DNA of 64,000 bases, from assembly GCA_004556545.1 (NCBI GenBank), contig SFGO01000005.1:1-64000 (forward strand). The letters are read 5' to 3'. The stretch is from Clostridiales bacterium (GTDB lineage: Bacteria; Bacillota; Clostridia; Christensenellales; Aristaeellaceae). The first letter of the stretch is position 1. The number at the start of each line of letters is the position of its first letter. Under the pieces are notes generated by a model. It was not told where the DNA came from and did not search any database. It saw nothing but the letters and a program-made list of their open reading frames with translations. The translations under genes and the position numbers were made by a program. Shown here one piece after another: positions 1 through 7,969 of the stretch.

Positions 1-125
1 CCGAGGACGAGGACAGCCCGAAGGGCTACCGCAGTCCGAAGCCCGCCACGCCTAGCGGGGCGGGCCGCAAAGCGCTGTTTGCGGGCACTGGCGGCCAACA
101 TGGGGTTTTTCGACAGGCTGATAGG
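1..125 (-). repeat. Dispersed repeat family A, copy A1 (cut by window start)
   Basis: Read on the minus strand this stretch starts with CCTGTCGAAAAAC near 113-125 and continues GTTGGCCG, GTGCCCGCAAACAGCGC, then a GCCCGCC/GGCGGGC hairpin and AGCCCTTCGGGCT. The same series occurs in the same order at 34307-34430 on the plus strand. The copy runs off the window start, so its other end is unseen. It abuts the end of the Nudix gene. Confidence 0.8.
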
Positions 126-146
126 AGCGATTTTACTCGCTCCTAT
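121..146 (-). terminator. Perfect hairpin at the 3' end of the Nudix gene
   Basis: ATAGGAGCGA and TCGCTCCTAT form a perfect 10-bp stem with a 6-base loop. The stop codon of the Nudix gene lies in the loop. There is no clear T tract on the minus strand, so it may be a weak terminator or a transcript-stabilising stem. It touches the end of repeat copy A1. Confidence 0.5.
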
Positions 147-606
147 TTTCATGCTTTTTCATATTCAGATAAGTCTCCAACGCCGGCTGATTGACGGAAA
201 AAATAGGCTCCGGCAATGCATCAATCGGGAAAAAGCGCAAGGTTTCGACTTCCCCGGGCTGACATTTCAGCGTACCGTGATAGTTGCGACACACAAACAC
301 CACGTCCACATTGCTGACCTCGTCTCCGTTTGGATAAATATAGTGCAGCCGCTCACCCGAAAAAACACCCAACAGTTCCAGTTTTTCTGCGATCAGGCCG
401 GTTTCTTCTTGTAGTTCGCGGACGGCAGCCTCTTCCACCCGCTCATACAATTCCACCGCGCCGCCTGCATAAGCCCATTCGCCGTTATCGCTTCGCTTTT
501 CCAGCAGAATTTCGCCCTGTTCATTCTCCACAATCACAGAGGCGCCGCATTGCATCAGCGGGATACGGCCCACGCGCCTGCGCATGTCCATGATATATTC
601 GCCCAT
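133..606 (-). CDS. Nudix hydrolase
   Basis: This 157-residue protein is a single-domain Nudix hydrolase, a family that cleaves nucleoside diphosphates linked to another moiety, using Mg2+. The Nudix box is complete: a Gly, five residues, Glu, seven residues, then REL-Q-EETGL, at about residues 48-71. The length is normal for the family. The ATG at 606 has AAGGAG six bases upstream. The gene starts 10 bp after the phosphoglucomutase stop codon, so the two are probably co-transcribed. The substrate cannot be read from the sequence; an ADP-ribose or oxidised-nucleotide clean-up role would be typical. Family assignment is secure. Confidence 0.9.
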   Translation of the reverse strand: MGEYIMDMRRRVGRIPLMQCGASVIVENEQGEILLEKRSDNGEWAYAGGAVELYERVEEAAVRELQEETGLIAEKLELLGVFSGERLHYIYPNGDEVSNVDVVFVCRNYHGTLKCQPGEVETLRFFPIDALPEPIFSVNQPALETYLNMKKHENRSE

Positions 607-616
607 GGACGGCTCC

Positions 617-2131
617 TTATTGCAGCGCCGTGCGAAGCGGGCTCAAGTCCACTACGTCGGTTTCTCCCTGAATCGCCTCGTACAGCTTGCCAAGAACGTA
701 CCGAACGCCGCCCGGAACGTCGCTTTCCGCATTGAGGGGCATCACAGGATCATGAACGCTCAGCCGCAGAAGGAACCACGCCGCGTTCAGCTGGTTATCG
801 ATGTCAAAGGAAATCCGAACGCCCTCGCGGTTATCCGGAGCGATGTGCCATTCCTCATGCTCGGTGGCGTATTCCATCAGCCGCTCGATCAGCTGACGGG
901 CCGCCGGGGCAAAGTCTTCCGCCACAACGTTCAGGCGGATCTCACGGCTTTCTACCGGCTCCTTCAGCCCATCCAGCAGCTTGCTCAGGTCTTCTCCCTG
1001 CTGCTTGAGCTGCATGGCCTTAATCAGCAGCACCGTGACCAGATACATGCCGTCATCCAGAAAATGATTGCTCCGAAGAGCGGCATGGCCGCTGGTTTCA
1101 ATGGCCAGCGGGCAATTCACGCCCGCTTCATTCAGGCGGACGGCCTCGTCGATCACATTGCGGTAGCCGCGCTTATAGCGATAATGAACGCCGCCCCACT
1201 CCTGAATGAAGTCCGCCAGCCCGGAGGAAGTAACCGAGTCTGTGACGATGGTCGCGCCGGGCATTTCATCCAGCAGAATGGCGCTGATCATGGCAATCAG
1301 ACGATTGCGGTTGATCTCCCGGCCCGTATGATCCACAATGGCCGCCCGGTCGCAGTCCGCGTCAAAAATCACGCCCAGATCGGCGCCGACCTTCAGCACG
1401 GCATTCGAAACAGAAGCCATTGCTTCCGCATTTTCGGGATTGGGAATATGGTTCGGGAAATGGCCGTCCGGCTCCAAAAACTGGCTGCCCTCCACCCAAG
1501 CGCCCAGTTCTTCCAGCATGTTCGCATAAAAACCGCCCGCGCCGTTACCGGCATCCACCACCACGTGAAGCCCCAGAAGCGGCTTCTGTACCTCCGGATC
1601 GACGCCTTCAATGATCAGATCCTGCAGGTGCTTCTGATAGGTGGGAAGAAATGGTGTATGCAGAACCTTTCCCGTCTGGCCGCTCGTTTCCACGGGGGAC
1701 AGGTTCTGGGCGATTTCCAGCACCTTGTCCAATTCATGAAAGCCCAAGCCGCCCTCTTTCGTGAAAAACTTCAGGCCGTTCAAATACCACGGATGGTGGC
1801 TGGCGGTAATCATGATCGATGCGTCCGGCTGGAAGCCTTCCCTCAAAATCGCCATATACATGGCGGGAGTCGTACACATCTCATAATCGGCCGCCGTCGC
1901 GCCGGTAGAAGTGATTCCTTTTACTACCCCCTGCAGCAGCTGCGGGCCGGAAAGGCGGCTGTCCCTTCCCACGGCGATGGTCAGCTGCTCCGGCTTTTTC
2001 AAAAGCCTTTGAGCTAAAAAGGCCACGAAAGCACGGCCCAGTGTTTCGGCAGTTTCGGGCGTCAGCACCGTATTGTCTCCCATGGCAACGCCGCGCACAT
2101 CCGACCCGCTTTTCAGCTTCTTAAAATCCAT
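617..2131 (-). CDS. Phosphoglucomutase/phosphomannomutase family protein
   Basis: This 504-residue cytoplasmic enzyme belongs to the alpha-D-phosphohexomutase family, which moves phosphate between C1 and C6 of hexoses through a phosphoserine. The catalytic serine loop TASHHPWYLNG lies at about residue 110, the metal loop DADCDR at about 257-262, and the sugar-binding ETSGH at about 345. The C-terminal phosphate-binding domain is present. The start at 2131 is preceded by AAGGAGGAG. The gene lies 49 bp after the DUF2461 gene and 10 bp before the Nudix gene on the same strand. Glucose versus mannose preference cannot be told from the sequence. It could supply sugar-1-phosphates for the glycosyltransferases nearby, which is inference. 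Confidence 0.9.
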   Translation of the reverse strand: MDFKKLKSGSDVRGVAMGDNTVLTPETAETLGRAFVAFLAQRLLKKPEQLTIAVGRDSRLSGPQLLQGVVKGITSTGATAADYEMCTTPAMYMAILREGFQPDASIMITASHHPWYLNGLKFFTKEGGLGFHELDKVLEIAQNLSPVETSGQTGKVLHTPFLPTYQKHLQDLIIEGVDPEVQKPLLGLHVVVDAGNGAGGFYANMLEELGAWVEGSQFLEPDGHFPNHIPNPENAEAMASVSNAVLKVGADLGVIFDADCDRAAIVDHTGREINRNRLIAMISAILLDEMPGATIVTDSVTSSGLADFIQEWGGVHYRYKRGYRNVIDEAVRLNEAGVNCPLAIETSGHAALRSNHFLDDGMYLVTVLLIKAMQLKQQGEDLSKLLDGLKEPVESREIRLNVVAEDFAPAARQLIERLMEYATEHEEWHIAPDNREGVRISFDIDNQLNAAWFLLRLSVHDPVMPLNAESDVPGGVRYVLGKLYEAIQGETDVVDLSPLRTALQ

Positions 2132-2180
2132 TGCTTCTCCTCCTTACCTGTTGACCTTTTGTCCGCCAGCAAATTCGGCA

Positions 2181-2876
2181 TCATCCGTCCAGCTGCGCCA
2201 TCGCTTCATCAGCAACGGAGCGCAGCAAATGATACATGGGTTTCAGCCTGAGAAAGTCCTGCCGTACCATGTCCGGCAGTTCCGGCTGATAGCAGGCCCT
2301 GAAGGGAACGTTTACGCGCTTGATGTACAAGTCCTTGCAGGGATACAGCATTGCCAGTTCCAACGGCACCCCTGCAGGAGCCCGCAGCCGCTGATAGCGC
2401 TCCCCCAAAATCTGCAATTCGGGCGATGGGATGCGGCTCAGGCGAAGCGCCTGCTGCACCTCGCGCGGTTTTTCAACCATTCTGGCGCGCAGTGCGTTCA
2501 TGGCGGGACGGTTCATTTCCCAGAAGCCCAAGCCCCATTCCACCGTCTCCGGGGACAGCTCAAACCAATACATGACCGAGGTGTCCTTCGCCTCTCCGGC
2601 GCGATGGAAAACAAGCCAGAGATGATCCCGATAGGGAGATTTATCCTTTGTAAAGCGCGTATCTCGACGAAGGCGCGCCAGGCATTTTGCCGGGCGCACC
2701 TCCAAATCGTCGGATATGGAAAGCATCGTCTCCCCCAGCTCTTCGATAAAGCGGTAGAAGGGCTTTTTCACAAAGGTCTGATATTCGTCCTCATGAGCTT
2801 TATAGAATGAAACCTCATTATGGAAACGAATATCCAGAAAAAATCGTATGGTTTCCTCTGGAAAACCGCTGAACAT
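2181..2876 (-). CDS. DUF2461 family protein
   Basis: The 231-residue protein has the hallmarks of the DUF2461 family (TIGR02453). It opens with a FSGFPEET-type motif, followed by a region around DTRFTKDKSPYRDHLW (residues 70-86) and a conserved Trp/Phe-rich centre. The biochemical function of this family is not established. Length matches the family (about 210-230). The ATG at 2876 has GGAG eight bases upstream. It begins 18 bp after the stop codon of the large membrane protein and is followed by the phosphohexomutase gene, so it probably sits in the middle of a small operon. Confidence 0.85.
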   Translation of the reverse strand: MFSGFPEETIRFFLDIRFHNEVSFYKAHEDEYQTFVKKPFYRFIEELGETMLSISDDLEVRPAKCLARLRRDTRFTKDKSPYRDHLWLVFHRAGEAKDTSVMYWFELSPETVEWGLGFWEMNRPAMNALRARMVEKPREVQQALRLSRIPSPELQILGERYQRLRAPAGVPLELAMLYPCKDLYIKRVNVPFRACYQPELPDMVRQDFLRLKPMYHLLRSVADEAMAQLDG

Positions 2877-2894
2877 GCTTTCGACTCCTCTGTT

Positions 2895-5108
2895 TTATTC
2901 CTGGTGTCTGCGGGAACGGCGGCGGCCTTCATGAGCATCTCCGGGCTCCGCATCGGCGTGTTCCTCTGCCGCTTCGTCAAAGCCTTCGTCCGCCTCGGAC
3001 CATTCCTCCGCTTCCTCGGGCACGTCTTCATATAACGCGCCGTCCTCATCGTAGGGAGCGTCCTCATCGTAGGAATAGGACTCGTCTTCGGCATAGGCTT
3101 CATCGCCCGAAGCGGCTTCATCCTCATAAGAATCGTCTGTCTGCCAGCCGCTCGCTTCATCGGAGTCAGGCCGTTCAAAGCCCTGGTAGAGATCCTCCGA
3201 ATCATCGTCATAAAGATCGTGCTGCATCTGCAAATGGTCATCCTGCGTCTCGGCACTCATCGTGTCCACCGCGTCGCGCGCGTACTTCATATGAGGCAGT
3301 TCCCAGCTGACCTCTTCGTCCCGCGGCTCGCCCACCACGCGGCGGTTGGCCATCTGGGCTTCCTGCTCCTCAGGACAGATCCTGCGGGCAGGCTTGACCT
3401 TTTTGGCGGGCTTCAGCTCTTCCTTATCGGCCCCGTCCGTCTCAGCCTGTTCCGTTTCTTCCTCATCGTCCGCCGGTGTGATATAATCGCGGCGTTTGGC
3501 GCGCTCCAGATGATCGTAAGCCGCGTCGGAGGCCCGCTTCTGATCGGCCCGGCGTTTGGTGGCAATCAGAAGAAGCACACATACTGCCACCAGCACCACG
3601 CCTGCCAGAATCAGCAGCGGAAGCAGCACGTTCTGAATCGCCTTCGGAACCGCACCGATGCTGGGGTCGCGAATCGGAATCACCGTAGCGGGCACAAAGC
3701 TGGGCTCCGCCGTAGGGACGGGCGGGGGCGTAGGCGTTGCGGGAGCGGGCGTGGGTGCATACACGGCGATCTGCATTTCGTTGCTCTGGAAGGTAAGAGC
3801 ATTATCCAGCGGATCGTTGGCCGTGACCGTGAACTGATACTTGCCGGAATAGCTCAATGCAGCATCCCGGTTGATTGTGCGGCTTTCCCCCTTCGGGATG
3901 GAGTCGAATGTAGCCAGCTCGGTATCGCCGTGGGAGACCTTGACGTTCTTCGCATCCACATTGCTGTCATTCTGAAGAACCAGCGTGAAGTGAACATTCG
4001 CCGGGTTCCCGTAAACTTCCGTTTGATCCGCCGAGGCCGTCAGTGTCAGATTCAGCACGTCATCCGCGTTCATGGCCGTCACGGCTACAGCGTCGGTAGA
4101 AGCCGTCACTTCGTTGCCGGTAGCATCCATGGCCGTTATGTTAAACTGGTACTGCGCCGTTTCCTGAATGGTGATATCCTTGGTCAGATTCAGCGTGTCC
4201 CCTGCCTTCAGTTCCTGATTGGAGAACACCTCGCCAAGGGTGGCGTCCGTCACGCGAATATCGCTGAAATCCACGTTTCCCTTGTTGCTCAGCTGCAGCG
4301 TCAGCGTGACGGTGTTGTTCACCACCGCGCCCTTGGCGCTGGAAGACAGAGAAGCCGTCAGTTTGGGATCGCCATAGGTGATCTTTTGGTTGTCAACGGT
4401 ATAGGTCAGCTTTTTGGAGCTTCCCTCTGCCGTGTAGGTCAGCTTGGCGCCGCTGGTCAGGTCTTTCTTTCCCATCTTGACCGTGAAGGTCAGCTCCGCC
4501 GTCTGGCCGGATTTCAGCGAAAAAGCGTCGATGGACTGCTTCTTTTTCTGAATGTCGGTATTTTCCTGAATTTTGATATCGTTGAGGGTTACTGTACCAG
4601 CGTTGGTGATAAAATACGTCACCTTCACGTCCTGATCCTGCTGGGCCACGGTGGGCGTAATGGTGCGCTTCACCTGCAGAAGAACATCCGCCTTCTGCGT
4701 TGTGATTTTTCCCTGAATGGGAATGCTTTGCTCTACGGCCTCGCCGCTGGCAAGATAATTGGTATATTTGAGATAATAAACGATGGAACCGTTGTCCAGC
4801 GCGCTCTGACTGACGTCATATTCGCCCGTCCACGTCAGGGAGCCGCCCGCCTTGAGCATCGCCTGCCCGCTGTTGCCGAAATCGGGCACCACCTGCGCGG
4901 CGGGATCCAGCAGCGTTACCGGGTCTTTCAAATCTTCATTCGAGGTATTGGAGACGGTGATGGAAACCTTCACCTTTCCGGGCGCGGCCAAATAGGCCGG
5001 ATCCAGCTCAATGGAAGCCACCACGGGCGATGTGGCCGCGCTGGCGATGCCATAGACTAAAAGCGCAGTGAGTAAAACAATCCCAAACCAAAAGCCGCGT
5101 TTTTTCAT
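2895..5108 (-). CDS. Membrane-anchored CARDB/DUF11-like repeat protein with acidic cytoplasmic tail
   Basis: This 737-residue protein has an N-terminal signal peptide (about 1-25). About four Ig-like modules follow (about 28-450), with phrases typical of CARDB/DUF11 adhesion-type domains such as VSNTSNEDLKDP, ITNAGTVTLNDI, LSNKGNVDFSDI and LQNDSNVDAKNV. Next come a Pro/Thr-rich linker (about 455-480), one transmembrane helix (about 495-520) and a roughly 210-residue tail. The tail is strongly acidic over its last 150 residues, rich in Asp, Glu, Ser and Tyr, and ends in a basic cluster (GRRRSRRHQE). The topology implies Ig-like modules outside and an acidic tail in the cytoplasm. It is probably a cell-surface protein; partner and function are unknown. 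The start at 5108 has its best ribosome binding site unusually far upstream, beyond a hairpin. Confidence 0.75.
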   Translation of the reverse strand: MKKRGFWFGIVLLTALLVYGIASAATSPVVASIELDPAYLAAPGKVKVSITVSNTSNEDLKDPVTLLDPAAQVVPDFGNSGQAMLKAGGSLTWTGEYDVSQSALDNGSIVYYLKYTNYLASGEAVEQSIPIQGKITTQKADVLLQVKRTITPTVAQQDQDVKVTYFITNAGTVTLNDIKIQENTDIQKKKQSIDAFSLKSGQTAELTFTVKMGKKDLTSGAKLTYTAEGSSKKLTYTVDNQKITYGDPKLTASLSSSAKGAVVNNTVTLTLQLSNKGNVDFSDIRVTDATLGEVFSNQELKAGDTLNLTKDITIQETAQYQFNITAMDATGNEVTASTDAVAVTAMNADDVLNLTLTASADQTEVYGNPANVHFTLVLQNDSNVDAKNVKVSHGDTELATFDSIPKGESRTINRDAALSYSGKYQFTVTANDPLDNALTFQSNEMQIAVYAPTPAPATPTPPPVPTAEPSFVPATVIPIRDPSIGAVPKAIQNVLLPLLILAGVVLVAVCVLLLIATKRRADQKRASDAAYDHLERAKRRDYITPADDEEETEQAETDGADKEELKPAKKVKPARRICPEEQEAQMANRRVVGEPRDEEVSWELPHMKYARDAVDTMSAETQDDHLQMQHDLYDDDSEDLYQGFERPDSDEASGWQTDDSYEDEAASGDEAYAEDESYSYDEDAPYDEDGALYEDVPEEAEEWSEADEGFDEAAEEHADAEPGDAHEGRRRSRRHQE

Positions 5109-5116
5109 CCAATGTC

Positions 5117-5142
5117 GGGCGGAAGCAACCGCCCTTCCTCCC
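5117..5142 (-). promoter_or_regulatory. Ribosome binding site separated from start codon by a hairpin
   Basis: The only good Shine-Dalgarno sequence for the 5108 start is GGGAGGAA at 5135-5142 on the minus strand, about 26 bases from the ATG. Between them lies GGGCGG-TTGCTT-CCGCCC (5117-5134), a 6-bp stem. If folded, this hairpin would shorten the effective spacing to about eight bases. No other in-frame start fits the site better. Confidence 0.45.
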
Positions 5143-5248
5143 TTCGGAAAGCCGATGGCAGCATCTGTGCGTACACACCGGGATGGTTAGGTTTTCCATC
5201 CGATGCCGGTTCCATCCATCTTTACAAAAGTATAACTTTCGTCTGTCT

Positions 5249-5277
5249 ATTTTATTGCAGCATTTAACATTTGTCAA
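5249..5277 (-). promoter_or_regulatory. Sigma-A type promoter of the CARDB-like gene
   Basis: On the minus strand TTGACA (5272-5277) is followed after 17 bases by TAAAAT (5249-5254). Transcription would start near 5242, giving an untranslated leader of about 130 bases with several short inverted repeats. The promoter begins right after the stop codon of the upstream 801-residue gene. Confidence 0.65.
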
Positions 5278-5281
5278 GCTG

Positions 5282-7687
5282 TCAGCGGTTGTCCTGATCC
5301 ATATGCAAAAGCTGCATGGCCCGCGGAAGACCCGCCACAATCGAGGCGAAGTGCTCCGGGTGAATCTGGCCCAGACGGATGGCAGGCACCAGCCAGTGGC
5401 AGACAGCCGAATCCGCCGCCGCCAGGAAGCCGCCGCGAACCTTCCGGGAAGCCACTTCGATAAAGCGCCGCATGTCGATCAGCGTGGCGCGGGGAACCGC
5501 AAATTCTTCTTTTTCGATATGCGCTTTCAGATCCGAGAACCACTTGTCCGCTTCCGACAGCATGGGATGCGTGTCCGAACGAATATCCGTAAAGGAACTC
5601 AGGGACGCGGGCTGCACCGCCTGGAAATCCTCCACACGCCCAAAGGCGCGCTTGATGGCGGCGGGCACATGGACGATGGGATGCGCCGGCAGTCCGGCGG
5701 TAGAATAGTTTTCAATTTGACGGGCCGTAGCCAGATACAGCGTCTTGTGGCCGTAAATGGACATGCTCTCCGTGCCGAGGGACTGAATCGTCACCGTGGG
5801 CGTACGCTGGCCGTCCTCCGGCAAAATGCTGACGACCTCTACGTAGGACTCCGGCAGAATAGTGCCGGAAACACTCTGGAGGCCGAAGCTTTCCAGCATG
5901 ACCTGGGCAAAGCGCGCCGCGTCTGCCTCCGTGGCGGCGCACAGGCACAGCGTATCATTGACGGAGAAATAGATCAGCAGGCCCATTGCGTCGTCCTCGT
6001 TGATCCCGTATCCGCTTTCGTTCATATGAACGCGCAGCTTTTCCGCCAGCTCGGACGCGCCGTAATGGCAGCCGATGACCGGCGAAAGCATGATTCTCTC
6101 TTCTCCTGCGCCGGACATGCACTGCATGTTCCGGGAGAAGAATTCGATGGTCTGGCGGGCATTTTGCAGGCTGAGCGCCTGGGTTTCGTCCGTCAGCTTT
6201 TTCTTCGTTTTTTCCAGCGCTTTGATTTCGTTCTTGAGCTTTTCCGATTCAGCCCGCATTTTCTGAGAAAGGGAGGCGATGGCCTCTTCCCGGTATTGCT
6301 TGGCGTTCTGCTTGGCGCTGTCCAGCTGCATCAAAAGACTCAGTCGCTCGGCTTCGATTTCGGCCAGCTGCTCCTGCGCGGCAGCGGACGCCTGGGTATT
6401 CAGTCCGCGGCGGCGGAAGATCTGCAGCATATCCCGCATGAAGGTTTCGTTTTCGCTGAGCTTTTCAATGGCCTGATTCCGCATGTCGGCATTCTGCCAT
6501 ACGTAGTCCAGACAGGTATTCAGACTGTCGATGGGGTTCTCCACCATACGGTAAATGCTGCGGTTTTCCCCGTCGTTATTCTGGAACAGCTGTTGTTCCA
6601 CCACGTGATGCATGGATTCGGGCCGTGCCGCGCTCTTGGTAATCGGCTTGGCGCTCGGCACCAGCGGCGTTCCGTTGAAATGAGAAACAATCTCCGGCTC
6701 TTCTTCCTCGGGCGCCGGTTCTTCGATGGTCAGCCGGTTAGCCGTGCTTCCGATTCCCTGATCCAGCCGGGAAATCTGCTGATCAAAATTCAGCTTTTGA
6801 TCCAGAATATCCAGCTTGGCTCCAATGGGCAAAGCGGCTTCCGAGACGTTGGCGGTGTCGCTTTTCTCAGCCTTTTCTGGCTTTTCTGCTTTTTCGATTT
6901 TTTCCGGCCGTTCCGCTTTCTTTCGAGTTTCCGTGGTTTTTTCCCGAACAGCGGTTTTCTTTTCGGCTATTTCGGAAAGAGGCGCTTTTACCTGCGGCGT
7001 TTCTTCCTTTTTATTGACTGCGGCGGGCTGGGGGGCCGCGGCGGCTTCCGTTTCCATCCGTTCCTCTGCCCGTTCTTTGCGGCGTATGGCGTTACGGCGC
7101 TGCCGCCAATTGATGATGGCTTCCGGATCCCAGTAAATGCAGCGGCTTCCCAGCAGGCTGTTCTGAATATTCTGCAGAAGGAAGCGGTCGTTGCCAAAGG
7201 GATGCAGCGTTTCCACATCGACGGAAGCGGCTGCTTCCTTCAGCACGGGCCCATAAAGAACTTTATCCTTCTGAAAAATCACCTTGGAGGTCAGCGCTCC
7301 AGCCGCGTCCTGACCCGGCTGCAGCACCTCAAAGCAGCCGTCCTCGGCAAATTCGCATATGACGTCGGAATAAATGGCCAGCTTATTGCGTTCCCCCGCT
7401 TCCGGAGAATAATTTCGATTCTGCCGTACCTTAATAAGCTCCTTCGCGCCGTCATTCACCAGATGAATGGCGCAAAGACCGCTGATGTCGCGCATCCTTT
7501 CTTTGAACGTGCTCTGTTCTCTTTTGTCAGGAACGATCCTCAGGCTTCCCTCGTCCGGAAAATCCTCTGCGGCGTCATGAAAAGCAACGCCTTCCCGGGT
7601 GCACAGCGGGATGACACGAAAAATAACCCGCTGTTTATTATCTTCCTCTACATATGCAAGTGTTACTGTACCGTTGATGTCCTTCAT
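5282..7687 (-). CDS. Protein of unknown function with basic/acidic linker and coiled coil
   Basis: I do not recognise this 801-residue protein. The N-terminal 170 residues look globular. About 190-300 is a low-complexity stretch of Lys, Glu, Ala and Pro (repeats such as EKIEKAEKPEKAEKS). About 430-510 is a predicted coiled coil rich in Glu, Lys, Gln and Leu. The last 280 residues form a second globular region. That region contains LCLCAATEADAARFAQVML, placed where an AAA-type ATPase would have a P-loop, but no GxxxxGK[ST] motif exists anywhere. There is no signal peptide or membrane segment, so it is probably cytoplasmic. It has its own promoter at 7760-7788. A degenerate nucleotide-binding fold is possible but weakly supported. 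Confidence 0.6.
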   Translation of the reverse strand: MKDINGTVTLAYVEEDNKQRVIFRVIPLCTREGVAFHDAAEDFPDEGSLRIVPDKREQSTFKERMRDISGLCAIHLVNDGAKELIKVRQNRNYSPEAGERNKLAIYSDVICEFAEDGCFEVLQPGQDAAGALTSKVIFQKDKVLYGPVLKEAAASVDVETLHPFGNDRFLLQNIQNSLLGSRCIYWDPEAIINWRQRRNAIRRKERAEERMETEAAAAPQPAAVNKKEETPQVKAPLSEIAEKKTAVREKTTETRKKAERPEKIEKAEKPEKAEKSDTANVSEAALPIGAKLDILDQKLNFDQQISRLDQGIGSTANRLTIEEPAPEEEEPEIVSHFNGTPLVPSAKPITKSAARPESMHHVVEQQLFQNNDGENRSIYRMVENPIDSLNTCLDYVWQNADMRNQAIEKLSENETFMRDMLQIFRRRGLNTQASAAAQEQLAEIEAERLSLLMQLDSAKQNAKQYREEAIASLSQKMRAESEKLKNEIKALEKTKKKLTDETQALSLQNARQTIEFFSRNMQCMSGAGEERIMLSPVIGCHYGASELAEKLRVHMNESGYGINEDDAMGLLIYFSVNDTLCLCAATEADAARFAQVMLESFGLQSVSGTILPESYVEVVSILPEDGQRTPTVTIQSLGTESMSIYGHKTLYLATARQIENYSTAGLPAHPIVHVPAAIKRAFGRVEDFQAVQPASLSSFTDIRSDTHPMLSEADKWFSDLKAHIEKEEFAVPRATLIDMRRFIEVASRKVRGGFLAAADSAVCHWLVPAIRLGQIHPEHFASIVAGLPRAMQLLHMDQDNR

Positions 7688-7759
7688 AGACCCAAAAACC
7701 CCTCACTCCATCGAAATGTGTCCAAATTCGAAATATGAATGAACGATGAACACTGTACA

Positions 7760-7788
7760 AGTTTAATCTGCTTTTCCTGTTTCGTCAA
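7760..7788 (-). promoter_or_regulatory. Sigma-A type promoter of the 801-residue gene
   Basis: On the minus strand TTGACG (7783-7788) and TAAACT (7760-7765) are 17 bases apart, about 70 bases upstream of the start codon. The intergenic region 7688-7969 also carries the divergent promoter of the SH3 protein gene and otherwise shows nothing I recognise. Confidence 0.6.
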
Positions 7789-7873
7789 TACTTTCCGGCA
7801 TTTTCTTACACGGTTTTCGGTTCTTTTCTCTTTTTCGTCCCATGCAATGATTGTAAAGCCGCGTCCCTTCGTC

Positions 7874-7902
7874 TTGACTTTTTAATAATTTTGTAATATA
7901 TT
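7874..7902 (+). promoter_or_regulatory. Sigma-A type promoter of the SH3/peptidoglycan-binding gene
   Basis: TTGACT (7874-7879) and TATATT (7897-7902) are 17 bases apart, separated by an AT-rich spacer. The predicted transcript start is about 60 bases before the ATG at 7970. Confidence 0.6.
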
Positions 7903-7969
7903 AGGCTTGTGCTTGAGAGGGCATGAAAACACGCCTATCCTATAATGCCTTTTGAAACAGGAGGAGAAC

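Noticed and set aside
5109..5248. Possible riboswitch in the 130-base leader of the CARDB-like gene
   Set aside because: Several inverted repeats exist (for example GGATGG/CCATCC), but the conserved cores of the cyclic-di-GMP, cobalamin, SAM and other classes I know are not present.
7941..7946. Second TATAAT upstream of the SH3 protein gene
   Set aside because: It lacks both a -35 at 16-18 bases and a TG extension, while a full promoter lies at 7874-7902.
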